From VFZP01 sp043730365 (lineage in GTDB: Bacteria > Acidobacteriota > Terriglobia > Bryobacterales > Bryobacteraceae): 14,588 bases of DNA. Made by a program: the position numbers and the translations under genes. How positions within the stretch are numbered: the stretch's first letter is position 1; every line of letters starts with the position of its first letter. Shown here piece by piece: positions 1 to 6,672 of the stretch. Under the pieces are notes generated by a model that was not told the origin of the DNA, did no database searches, and saw nothing but the letters and a program-made list of their open reading frames with translations. The stretch spans positions 1 to 14,588 of the forward strand of contig JAYTKJ010000069.1 in assembly GCA_043730365.1 (NCBI GenBank), given 5' to 3'.

Positions 1-271
1 CTGCAAGAAGATGCGATGGAAGCGTCACTGTAGTGCGCTTCTTGTCAGCAATAAGAGCGGTAGCTGGTGCTGCCATGCTTTGATTCTAAGGGGTGGAAAT
101 GGATTTGTCAATTAGTACATCATATCGCATCAAAAAATGCGTCAAAAAGAGCAAAGACCCACATTTCAGGCACTTCGAACATTGGGTGCGGCAAAAGCCG
201 CCCGGTAGAGGCGGAGAACCAGTCTGCCCTCCTTCGCTTCCATGCTGATCCAACGGTCGCGAGCCCCGATC
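1..271. other. Gene-free left edge
   Basis: No reading frame here looks like a recognisable protein. The three forward frames close within about 112 bases and could at most be the last few codons of a truncated upstream gene. Bases 90-175 are more AT-rich than the rest of the window. They contain a short inverted repeat (cgcat at 126-130, atgcg at 137-141, six-base loop). A TTGTCA hexamer at 105-110 has no good -10 partner at the right distance, so no promoter is claimed. Confidence 0.5.
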
Positions 272-1060
272 ATGTCTTCCCGCCCGATGCCCGCCATCTT
301 CATCGCCCACGGCGCCCCGCCGTTACTGGACGATGCCGCGTGGGTGGCTGAACTGGCTAGCTGGTCAGCGTCGCTGCCCAAACCGGAAGCCGTACTGATG
401 ATTTCGGCGCATTGGGAGAAGCGCCCGGTGACGCTGGGCACGACCTCGACCATTCCTCTCGTCTATGACTTCTCCGGTTTTCCGCGGCGTTACTATGAAG
501 TCCAATACCCGGCCCCGGGCGCGCCGGCTCTGGCGGCCCGCCTGCGCCAGTTGCTGGAGCCGACAACGCCGGTGATGGACGATCCCGCCCGCGGCCTGGA
601 CCACGGCGCTTACATTCCAATGATCGCGATGTATCCGGAAGCGGGCGTCCCGGTGCTACAACTCTCGCTGCCCACGCTGGACCCCAGCGCGCTTTTCCAG
701 TTAGGCCGTTTGCTGGCGCCGCTGCGAGCCGAGGGAATCCTGATCGCCGGCAGCGGTTTCCTGACCCACAACCTGCGCGCGATCGACTTTGGCCCCGATC
801 CGCAAACACCGGCTTGGGCCGCCGAGTTTGACGATTGGGCGAAAGAGGCGCTGATCAGGCGGGATGTGGACGGGCTACTGGACTATCGACATCGTGCGCC
901 AGGAGTGCGGCAGGCGCTCCCCACGCATGAACATTTTGTGCCGCTGCTGGTGGCCCTGGGAGCGTCGATCGATGGCATGACGGCGCCGCCCACTTTCCCC
1001 ATCAGTGGTTTCTGGTTTGGTTCTTTTACCCGGCGTTCCGTGGAATTCGCCGGTCACTAA
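272..1060 (+). CDS. ygiD: 4,5-DOPA extradiol dioxygenase-like protein (YgiD/LigB class III family)
   Basis: This is a cytoplasmic metal-dependent ring-opening dioxygenase of the LigB/DODA family, whose E. coli member YgiD cleaves L-DOPA in vitro; the physiological substrate is generally unknown. From the ATG at 272 it is 262 residues, the usual YgiD size. The family metal and active-site histidines are visible: H13 in AHGAPP, H47 in SAHW, H111 in DHG, and H221 in the HEHF motif before PLL. The FPxxYYxxxYPAPG block also matches. An ATG at 242 would add ten residues; neither start has a clear Shine-Dalgarno. I chose 272 because the MSS-x-x-MPA start resembles YgiD. Its stop overlaps the stop of the convergent MerR-TPR gene. 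Family confidence is high; substrate is not determined. Confidence 0.9.
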   Translation: MSSRPMPAIFIAHGAPPLLDDAAWVAELASWSASLPKPEAVLMISAHWEKRPVTLGTTSTIPLVYDFSGFPRRYYEVQYPAPGAPALAARLRQLLEPTTPVMDDPARGLDHGAYIPMIAMYPEAGVPVLQLSLPTLDPSALFQLGRLLAPLRAEGILIAGSGFLTHNLRAIDFGPDPQTPAWAAEFDDWAKEALIRRDVDGLLDYRHRAPGVRQALPTHEHFVPLLVALGASIDGMTAPPTFPISGFWFGSFTRRSVEFAGH

Positions 1061-2010
1061 GATGGAATGCGCTCGGCCAGAGCGACAACGCGTCCGCCGC
1101 CGCCCTTGACAACCGCCGAAGAGTAAAGCCGGTCCAGCTCGCGCCTCGCCACCTCAGCCCATTGGCTGCGCGGATCCAGCTTCAGATACGTGCGCCAGTG
1201 GCCCATCGCCTTCATCGATTCGCCCGCCGCCTGGTAAAGCAGCGCCAGGTTGTAGTGAGCATCGGCGTACCGCGCATCCAGCTCCACCGCCCGGAGGTAG
1301 TGTTCACGGGCCTTGGCTCGTTCGCCGCGCTCATCCCACAGGTTGCCCATGTTGAAATGCGCCAGCGGATACTTGGGGTTGGCCTCCAGTGCCCGCGCAT
1401 AATATTTTTCCGCCTTTTCGAAACGTTGCGCGGTGAAGTGAATCGTGCCGAGGTTGACCATCGCCGCGGCCAGCTTGGGGTCAAGCGAGATGGCAATCAT
1501 GTACGCGTCGACCACTTCGTCGATGGGTGTGCCGGTTTGCTCCATCTCCACGCCGCGAAGGAACCACGTCTCGGCTTCCCGGTGGCGGCGTTTGAGGTCG
1601 GCCTCGTCTTCCTGGATTCGGGGCATGGGCAGCGCCACCAGCCGTTCCAACTCAGCCTCGCCGAAATCGAGCAGCAACTGCCCGCTTTCCGATTCCATCT
1701 TCTGCCCGCCCAGCTGCACCCGGATGCGATTACCTTCCGAATAGAGCCGGAACTCGGTGAGCGGAATACCCGTTCCGACACTCAGCTTTTGACGCACCGC
1801 CACCACGGCGCGTTGAATCTTGGCGACGGGCAGCTTGGCGGCCTCGAGGCGCACGAGGGTACGCAAGGCGATTAAGCCATGAAAATGGTACATTTCGGCC
1901 GGCTCGACGAGTCCGAGTTGCTCCCATTTACGAAGGCGGCGTTCGGAAATGCCAAGGAGCCGAATTGTTTCCAGGCGCGTATATTCGTGCTTGGCGGCCG
2001 TGGCGGGCAC
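1057..2010 (-). CDS. MerR-like HTH + tetratricopeptide-repeat protein
   Basis: This is a 317-residue fusion of a DNA-binding domain and a protein-interaction domain. Residues 9-75 resemble a MerR-type winged helix-turn-helix: YTRLETIRLLGIS, then RLRKWEQLGLVEP. Residues about 76-145 form a linker. Four consecutive 34-residue TPR units follow at 146-179, 180-213, 214-247 and 248-281, each ending in a xxLDPx- or xxNPK-like turn. No ligand-binding or kinase domain is seen, so the TPR part probably senses or recruits a protein partner; this is inference. The start is GTG at 2010 without a strong Shine-Dalgarno. A TAAAAT hexamer lies six bases upstream, so a leaderless or very short-leader mRNA is possible. 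The gene is divergent from the protoporphyrinogen oxidase, which it could regulate. No target is known. Confidence 0.88.
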   Translation of the reverse strand: MPATAAKHEYTRLETIRLLGISERRLRKWEQLGLVEPAEMYHFHGLIALRTLVRLEAAKLPVAKIQRAVVAVRQKLSVGTGIPLTEFRLYSEGNRIRVQLGGQKMESESGQLLLDFGEAELERLVALPMPRIQEDEADLKRRHREAETWFLRGVEMEQTGTPIDEVVDAYMIAISLDPKLAAAMVNLGTIHFTAQRFEKAEKYYARALEANPKYPLAHFNMGNLWDERGERAKAREHYLRAVELDARYADAHYNLALLYQAAGESMKAMGHWRTYLKLDPRSQWAEVARRELDRLYSSAVVKGGGGRVVALAERIPS

Positions 2011-2044
2011 GAGCCGATTTTAGCACGGACACGCCGAGGCCGGC

Positions 2045-2073
2045 TTGCTTTGCGGGGTCAATCCCCTTATAAC
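2045..2073 (+). promoter_or_regulatory. Possible promoter for hemG
   Basis: TTGCTT (2045-2050) and TATAAC (2068-2073) are separated by 17 bases. The -10 matches consensus at five of six positions, the -35 at only three. If used, transcription would start near 2080. That lies downstream of the only conventional start codon (TTG at 2050) and conflicts with it, so this call is tentative. Confidence 0.3.
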
Positions 2074-3390
2074 GGAGAGATAGACCCCAAACCAGTTCTC
2101 ATCGTCGGCGGCGGAATCTCCGGCCTCAGCGCGGCTTGGTTTCTGCGCCAAAAAGGCATTGCCGCTACTTTGGTTGAACGTCAGCCACGGCTGGGCGGCG
2201 TCATCGGGACCGACCACGTGGAGGGTTGCCTGATCGAGGCCGGCCCGGATAGTTTTCTCGCCGCCAAGCCTGCCGCGCTCGAACTGATCACCGCGCTGGG
2301 ACTGGAGCCGGACGTGATTGGCTCCAACGATAGCCGCCGCATCACCTACATTCTGCGACGCGGGCAACTCACTCCCATGCCGGATGGTTTGACGATGATG
2401 GTGCCCACCAAAGCCTGGCCGATGATCAAGTCGCCGCTGGTGGGCTGGGGAACCAAATTCCGCATGGGGATGGAGTTGTTCCGCCGCCCGGTCACGCATC
2501 CGGATCGCTCGGTAGGCGCCTTTATCGAAGACCACTTTGGCCGCGAAGCCGTCGAGTACCTGGCCGAGCCGCTGCTGGCCGGTGTCTACGGCGGCGATCC
2601 CGACACGTTGAGCGTCAACTCCACGCTCACCCGTTTCGTCGACATGGAACGTTCGCGTGGAAGCCTGTCGCGGGCCATGCTGGAGGCGCCGAAACCGCAG
2701 GTCGGCGGCGGATCCTTGTTCAAGACCTTGAAGCGCGGCATGGGGAGCCTGGTGGATGCCCTCGGGCCCCATGTCGCCGAAGTCGTGCATGGCGAAGCGG
2801 AGGCGATGGAGGCTGGGCGGGTCCGCGTTAACGGCGAGTGGATCGAGGCGCGGCACATCATATTGGCCTGCCCGGCGTATGAGGCCGCGCGCCTGATCCA
2901 GCCTATGGACCCAGCCGCCGCCGCACTCCTGAATCAGGTGGGGTATACGACGTCAATTACCATGGCGTTCGGTTTCCGCCGGTCCGAACTCCATCATCCG
3001 CTCAAAGGCTTCGGGTTCCTGATTCCGCGCGCCGAGCGGCAAGCCCTGGTGGCTTGTACCTGGGTCGGAACCAAGTTTGACCATCGCGTACCGGACTCAC
3101 ACGCTCTCCTGCGTTGCTTCCTCACGGGGGACGCCAGCCCTGACGCGGTTCTGGCCGAGTTGAAGAGCATTATGGGATTTGAAGCGGATCCCGCTTTTGT
3201 CCGCACCAGCCGATGGCCCCGTTCGATGGCCCAATATACCGTTGGCCACGGCACACGAATGGGGGAGCTGAATGACCTCATGCGGGCTCATCCTCGCCTT
3301 CATTTGATTGGAAATGCATACGAAGGAATAGGCATTCCGGACTGTATCCGCCTTGCGAATCAAGCGGTAAATCGAATTACGCTCGCATAG
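2050..3390 (+). CDS. hemG: Protoporphyrinogen/coproporphyrinogen oxidase (HemY/HemG type, FAD-dependent)
   Basis: This enzyme oxidises protoporphyrinogen IX (or coproporphyrinogen III in the CgoX branch) by six electrons, late in haem synthesis. It uses FAD and oxygen and is usually membrane-associated. From TTG 2050 it is 446 residues, normal for the family. The N-terminal dinucleotide-binding motif is GGGISG at residues 20-25, followed by the second-strand acid in LVERQPRLGG. The middle contains the family block EYLAEPLLAGVYGGDP. The C-terminus has the FAD-contacting signature GNAYEGIGIPDCI. The open frame extends upstream to 1879, but that part overlaps the divergent MerR-TPR gene and does not resemble the family. 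No in-frame ATG exists between 2011 and the FAD motif. TTG 2050, with GAGG at 2036-2039, is the only ordinary start, so the N-terminus is uncertain. No other haem gene is adjacent. Confidence 0.93.
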   Translation: MRGQSPYNGEIDPKPVLIVGGGISGLSAAWFLRQKGIAATLVERQPRLGGVIGTDHVEGCLIEAGPDSFLAAKPAALELITALGLEPDVIGSNDSRRITYILRRGQLTPMPDGLTMMVPTKAWPMIKSPLVGWGTKFRMGMELFRRPVTHPDRSVGAFIEDHFGREAVEYLAEPLLAGVYGGDPDTLSVNSTLTRFVDMERSRGSLSRAMLEAPKPQVGGGSLFKTLKRGMGSLVDALGPHVAEVVHGEAEAMEAGRVRVNGEWIEARHIILACPAYEAARLIQPMDPAAAALLNQVGYTTSITMAFGFRRSELHHPLKGFGFLIPRAERQALVACTWVGTKFDHRVPDSHALLRCFLTGDASPDAVLAELKSIMGFEADPAFVRTSRWPRSMAQYTVGHGTRMGELNDLMRAHPRLHLIGNAYEGIGIPDCIRLANQAVNRITLA

Positions 3391-3443
3391 GGGTATAGTA
3401 GTACTGTATACTCACGAGAACCCATCGGTTATCCGTGCGAGGG

Positions 3444-3488
3444 CCGGGCGGGTGTTGTCGGGGTTTTCGTGGACCTCGTCCCGCCCGG
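3444..3488 (+). other. Long GC-rich stem-loop between hemG and rpsT
   Basis: A perfect 9-bp stem (CCGGGCGGG at 3444-3452, CCCGCCCGG at 3480-3488) encloses a second 5-bp stem (3459-3463 with 3474-3478, one G-T pair) and a ten-base loop. There is no T-run on either side in either direction, so it is not a textbook intrinsic terminator. It lies downstream of the hemG stop and just upstream of the rpsT promoter. It may end or stabilise the hemG transcript. Confidence 0.5.
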
Positions 3489-3500
3489 ATACAGATGAAT

Positions 3501-3530
3501 TTGACCGCAGTACTTGCGTTGCGTTATCCT
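3501..3530 (+). promoter_or_regulatory. Sigma70-type promoter of rpsT
   Basis: TTGACC (3501-3506, five of six consensus) and TATCCT (3525-3530, four of six) have an 18-base spacer. Predicted transcription start is near 3537, giving a 5' leader of about 20 bases. The leader carries a Shine-Dalgarno AGGAAAG at 3545-3551, six bases before the ATG. Position and quality fit a strong ribosomal-protein promoter. Confidence 0.6.
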
Positions 3531-3557
3531 GAAGAGAATTCCCCAGGAAAGTTGTAG

Positions 3558-3824
3558 ATGGCTAATCACGTCTCCTCAGTCAAGGCAACGCGCCAGATCG
3601 CACGGCGCACAGAAGTTAACGGCATCCGCCGCACCCGGTTGCGTCACCAGATTCGTTCCATGCGCCGCGCGCTAGAATCCAAGGACGCCAAGCAGGCCGA
3701 GTCTTTGCTGGCCCCAACCTTCTCGTTGGTTGATCGCGCCGCCAAGTGGGGCATCATCAAGGCGAACACGGCTGCCCGGTACAAGAGCCGGCTGCACACG
3801 CAGATGAAGAAGCTCGCCGCCTAG
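3558..3824 (+). CDS. rpsT: 30S ribosomal protein S20
   Basis: This is an 88-residue basic protein that binds 16S rRNA in the body of the 30S subunit. It shows the S20 hallmarks: an MAN start, the ATRQIARRTEVN basic helix, a central long helix, and the C-terminal block KWGIIKANTAARYKSRL. Length is typical. The start is fixed by a good Shine-Dalgarno and the MAN motif. It appears monocistronic with its own promoter and converges on the HD-Pnk gene, leaving only 12 bases between the two stops. holA and rpsT are neighbours in several other bacteria; here the HD-Pnk gene lies between them. Confidence 0.97.
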   Translation: MANHVSSVKATRQIARRTEVNGIRRTRLRHQIRSMRRALESKDAKQAESLLAPTFSLVDRAAKWGIIKANTAARYKSRLHTQMKKLAA

Positions 3825-3836
3825 GCGCCGCCTTTC

Positions 3837-4955
3837 TCACCAGATCCGTTGAACCTCATGGGCCTCGCACAGGTCCGGTGTTTCCCATCGTTCCATCATT
3901 GAATCGATCACCCACTCGGGTGCCGGCTTGGGCCGGTGGCGATTCCGCTCCCACAGTTCTACTCGCGGGGCTTCCACCCAAACCACGCGCACCCTGGCGC
4001 CTTGGACCGCCGCCAGATCGATCACCGGTCCGCGCAACTCCCGCGCCACGTTGGTGGCATTCCACGCAAAGCTCTCGCCGGCCTCCAAATACGTGTTGGC
4101 CCTTTGGCGCGCCACTTGGAGCACCGGGCCCTGGTCACCATCGGCCGAAGCGCCGGTCTCTTCGCGAATCTGGTCCAGCGAAATCACGGGACCGGCGTAG
4201 TTTGTCTCCAGCCAGGTATCTTTACCCGCGCCGGGGAAGCCAGCCATAACGGTCACCTCGCCACGGGTGTCATCCGGAGTAACGGCACCGGGGTCTCGGC
4301 CAGGCGCACGGAAATACAGGAACCGGCTGTGATCGCTGGGAAACGCGCGAGGCACGGCCCAGCAATGCTGCTCGCGGCAGAAGCCGGCAAAGTGGGCGAT
4401 GTTGTCCAGCAGGCGCGGCAGATCGCCGCAGATGCGTCCGCGCACGTCGGCTTCAGCCAGGATTGTGAGGTGGTCTGTGCGCGCCGTCTGGCTAATCTCG
4501 ATCGCCATCCTGTGCTTGTCGCCGCGGTCAACCAAATAGTAAGGGAGTTGGTGGTAACGAATCAGCGACGCGATAGCCTCACGCACCTCCGGCTGAAAAC
4601 CCATCTCCCACAGAATGCGCCTCGCCATGCGCGCGCCTTTGGAGGAGTGGCCGCGCGAGGTGATGTAGCCGCCTTCGACGCGCGTGGTGGCCGGCTTGCC
4701 CACATCATGGAGCGCGGTAGCGGCAAAGAGCAAGGTGCGCGCGACGGGGTCCAACTCGCGCCACGATGGCAGCCCAACCAGCTCTTCCAGAACCATGCGG
4801 GTGTGAATCCACACATCGCCCTCGGCGTGATAAACCGGACTCTGCGGGCAATCCCGCATGCGCTGAATCCATTCGTAGGTCTCGTCCAGCCCGTACCAGT
4901 CCAGTTTCCAGTCGGGCGGCTGCGGCGTGAATTGGCGCAGGTCGTCTGAGTTCAC
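3837..4955 (-). CDS. HD-domain + 5'-OH polynucleotide kinase fusion (HD-Pnk-type end-healing enzyme)
   Basis: This is a 372-residue two-domain protein. Residues about 40-200 form an HD phosphohydrolase domain: H51, the H83-D84 pair in ALHDVGKP, H103 in RGHSSKGA, H135 and D170 in EADVRGR. Residues 233-372 form a P-loop kinase: GFPGAGKDT at 239-247, SLDQIR (D261, R264) matching the Asp/Arg acceptor-site pair of T4-type polynucleotide kinases, WNATNV, and an arginine-rich lid RNRHRP. This architecture equals Runella slithyformis HD-Pnk, in which the HD domain removes 2',3'-cyclic phosphates and the kinase phosphorylates 5'-OH ends. Activity here is inferred from motifs. The start is GTG at 4955 with a strong Shine-Dalgarno GAGGGA at 4964-4969. 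It lies 21 bases after holA and is probably cotranscribed with it. No RNA ligase gene is in the window. An alternative reading, a CCA-enzyme-like HD protein, does not explain the kinase half. Confidence 0.88.
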   Translation of the reverse strand: MNSDDLRQFTPQPPDWKLDWYGLDETYEWIQRMRDCPQSPVYHAEGDVWIHTRMVLEELVGLPSWRELDPVARTLLFAATALHDVGKPATTRVEGGYITSRGHSSKGARMARRILWEMGFQPEVREAIASLIRYHQLPYYLVDRGDKHRMAIEISQTARTDHLTILAEADVRGRICGDLPRLLDNIAHFAGFCREQHCWAVPRAFPSDHSRFLYFRAPGRDPGAVTPDDTRGEVTVMAGFPGAGKDTWLETNYAGPVISLDQIREETGASADGDQGPVLQVARQRANTYLEAGESFAWNATNVARELRGPVIDLAAVQGARVRVVWVEAPRVELWERNRHRPKPAPEWVIDSMMERWETPDLCEAHEVQRIW

Positions 4956-4976
4956 TTTCGCCGTCCCTCGGCCTTA

Positions 4977-6062
4977 CTACGTCCTGGTCAAGGCCAGCAC
5001 GAAATCCTCTAGCACGGTGCGGTCATCGGGCCGGATATCGCGCAGGCCTTTATCGGCTTGCGCAATGCCGCTGAGGGCCGTCTTGAGTTGCGCGGGCGTA
5101 AACACGGACATCGTCTGCGACACCTGTTCGGCTCTTGACGGCCACATGGGCACACCGGCCTTGGCAAAGTGGCCCTGGACTGCCATGGCGCCGCGAAGCC
5201 CCGCCTCCTGCGCCACCAGCGCCTGACGGAATTGCGTGGCCAGGAACGAGAGCGCCAGCGGCAGATACTCGCCCTCGCGCACCAGCGTGTCCAGTAGTTC
5301 GAGCGCCTTTTGCCGCTCGCGCCGCCCCAGCGCCGCCACCAGCGCAAAGATGGTTGTCGCTTGCGCCTGCGGAACCAGCGAAGCGATGTCGCCCGCCGTC
5401 ACGAGGCGCGAACCGGCAAACAAGCGAAGCTTTTCAATCTCCACGGCCACGCGAGCCGGAGAAGCGCCGACGGCCTCCACCAGCAGATTCAGTTCGTCGG
5501 CGCCCATCTTCAATTGCGCCTCGCGCACCAGATCCTGCGCCAGCTTGCGAGTCATCGCGGGGGTCCAGCGCGGAAACTCCACCACCTGATCGATCGCCGC
5601 GTAGAACTTACGCACGCGTTCGGACTTGGCTTTGTCCTCTCCATCCAACTCGAACTTGGACGAATCGAACACCAGCACGGTGTCGACCGACGGGTCTTTG
5701 AGATACGCGGCCAGCGCTCCGGCCGCGCTGCCCTTCCCCGATGAGTCTTCTTCGTCCGCAGCCGCAGCCGCGACGGCGGCCCGGCCTTTGGGCAGGACGG
5801 CTTCGGCGCGCGAAATCCAGAACACGCGGCGCGGGGAAAAGAGCGAGTAAGCGCGGGCGTCGTCGCAAATGGACGACAGCGAAGTCTCCTCGAGGTCGTA
5901 GGCAAAGAAGCCGTCGCGCTCGCCATTCACTTTTTCGCCCAACACCTGATCGAGCAGCGCCGAGCGGCACACGTCTCGCCGATAGATCTCCGGGCCCAGC
6001 CACAGATAGGCAGACGCGGGCTTGGCCTTGCGGATTTGGGCGAGAAACTGATCTGGCGTCAT
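4977..6062 (-). CDS. holA: DNA polymerase III subunit delta
   Basis: Delta is the clamp-loader subunit that opens the beta sliding clamp. The 361 residues match the usual length of about 340-360. The N-terminus (TPDQFLAQIRKAKPASAYLW, then LGPEIYRRD) is the typical delta opening. The central part contains the FSPRRVFWISRAE strand-loop and the AQDLVREAQLKM region. The C-terminal collar domain is recognisable from LVREGEYLPLALSFLATQFR and the helical tail. Delta lacks a functional P-loop, and none is present. An in-frame TAA three codons upstream fixes ATG 6062 as the earliest start, although its Shine-Dalgarno is weak. It follows lptE by 97 bases (the lptE-holA adjacency of enterobacteria) and precedes the HD-Pnk gene by 21 bases. 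Confidence 0.93.
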   Translation of the reverse strand: MTPDQFLAQIRKAKPASAYLWLGPEIYRRDVCRSALLDQVLGEKVNGERDGFFAYDLEETSLSSICDDARAYSLFSPRRVFWISRAEAVLPKGRAAVAAAAADEEDSSGKGSAAGALAAYLKDPSVDTVLVFDSSKFELDGEDKAKSERVRKFYAAIDQVVEFPRWTPAMTRKLAQDLVREAQLKMGADELNLLVEAVGASPARVAVEIEKLRLFAGSRLVTAGDIASLVPQAQATTIFALVAALGRRERQKALELLDTLVREGEYLPLALSFLATQFRQALVAQEAGLRGAMAVQGHFAKAGVPMWPSRAEQVSQTMSVFTPAQLKTALSGIAQADKGLRDIRPDDRTVLEDFVLALTRT

Positions 6063-6081
6063 TGCAGCTTAGAAGCGCAAA

Positions 6082-6122
6082 GGCCGCAGAGGCGCGGCCC
6101 AAACCGCGAGGAACAGCTCGCG
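6082..6122 (-). repeat. Two adjacent short hairpins between lptE and holA
   Basis: The 97-base gap contains two perfect inverted repeats, each with a 6-bp stem and a 6-base loop. The first is GGCCGC 6082-6087 with GCGGCC 6094-6099. The second is CGCGAG 6105-6110 with CTCGCG 6117-6122. Five bases separate them. There is no T-run, so termination is unlikely. mRNA processing, attenuation or a remnant of a dispersed repeat are possible. Confidence 0.5.
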
Positions 6123-6159
6123 ATGCCGCGCCGGAGCGAGTCCGTCTTGCGCGTTTTCC

Positions 6160-6672
6160 TCAAAAGCCCTCCAGGATCGCGCTCACCGCATCGCGCGCCA
6201 CATCGCGGGCCAGGCGGTCAATCGCCGCCGGACTCTCTTCAAGATAGGCGCCCGCGTCGATCGAAATCTCATAGCGCTGGCGGGCTTCAAACAGCGGCCG
6301 GTCAAACAGAATTTTGCCCGTAGCGCGCTCCACCATCCGCATCTGCAGTATCACTAGAATCTGCACGCCGGCAGCGCGGCCGGTAGCGGGATCGGTAACC
6401 GTCGGCTGAGGCAGCACCTGCGTCACCGAGCCCGTCAACACGGCTTCGGCCTGATTCGGATCAGCCACCACGGCGTAGCGCGTTCGCGAAATAAACTCTC
6501 GTGTCAGGGCCCCGGCCATCCGGTCTCCCACCTTGTACCGGTCCGTCTGATTGCTCCAAGCTGGAATCGCGATGGTCTTGATCGTCCTCGGCAGCAGGTC
6601 CGCCTTGCCGGTGACGCCATAACCGCATGAGGCCGCGAGCGAGAGCATAGCCAGCGGCAGCAACTGCTTCAC
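6160..6672 (-). CDS. lptE: LPS-assembly lipoprotein LptE
   Basis: LptE is the outer-membrane lipoprotein that plugs and helps assemble the LptD barrel delivering LPS to the cell surface. From GTG 6672 the product is 170 residues. It has a short lipoprotein signal: K2, a hydrophobic stretch, then SLAASC with the probable lipidated cysteine C16. CGYG directly after is typical of the family. Further matches are the IAIPAWSNQTDRYKVGDRM region and the strand-rich middle, including AVLTGSVTQVLPQPT. An ATG at 6699 would give a longer, less signal-like N-terminus (MCVVAGGG...) and a 31-base overlap. GTG 6672 instead forms a GTGA overlap with the upstream stop and has a G-rich Shine-Dalgarno. The lptE assignment rests on family resemblance plus its place before holA. 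Confidence 0.85.
   Translation of the reverse strand: MKQLLPLAMLSLAASCGYGVTGKADLLPRTIKTIAIPAWSNQTDRYKVGDRMAGALTREFISRTRYAVVADPNQAEAVLTGSVTQVLPQPTVTDPATGRAAGVQILVILQMRMVERATGKILFDRPLFEARQRYEISIDAGAYLEESPAAIDRLARDVARDAVSAILEGF

Noticed and set aside
126..141. Inverted repeat cgcat-caaaaa-atgcg considered as a terminator
   Set aside because: The stem is only five AT-containing pairs and lacks a following T-run in either direction.
1162..1875. 237-codon open frame on the plus strand
   Set aside because: It lies entirely antisense to the MerR-TPR gene, whose domains are clear; its product is low-complexity and His/Arg-rich, as expected for a GC-rich shadow frame.
2020..2856. 278-codon open frame on the minus strand
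   Set aside because: Antisense to the FAD domain of hemG; no recognisable motif.
3936..4949. 337-codon open frame on the plus strand
   Set aside because: Antisense to the HD-Pnk gene, which has complete catalytic motifs; the plus-strand product matches nothing I recognise.
5135..5744. Overlapping plus-strand frames across holA
   Set aside because: Pro/Arg/Ser-rich composition typical of GC-rich shadow frames; holA is clearly coding on the other strand.
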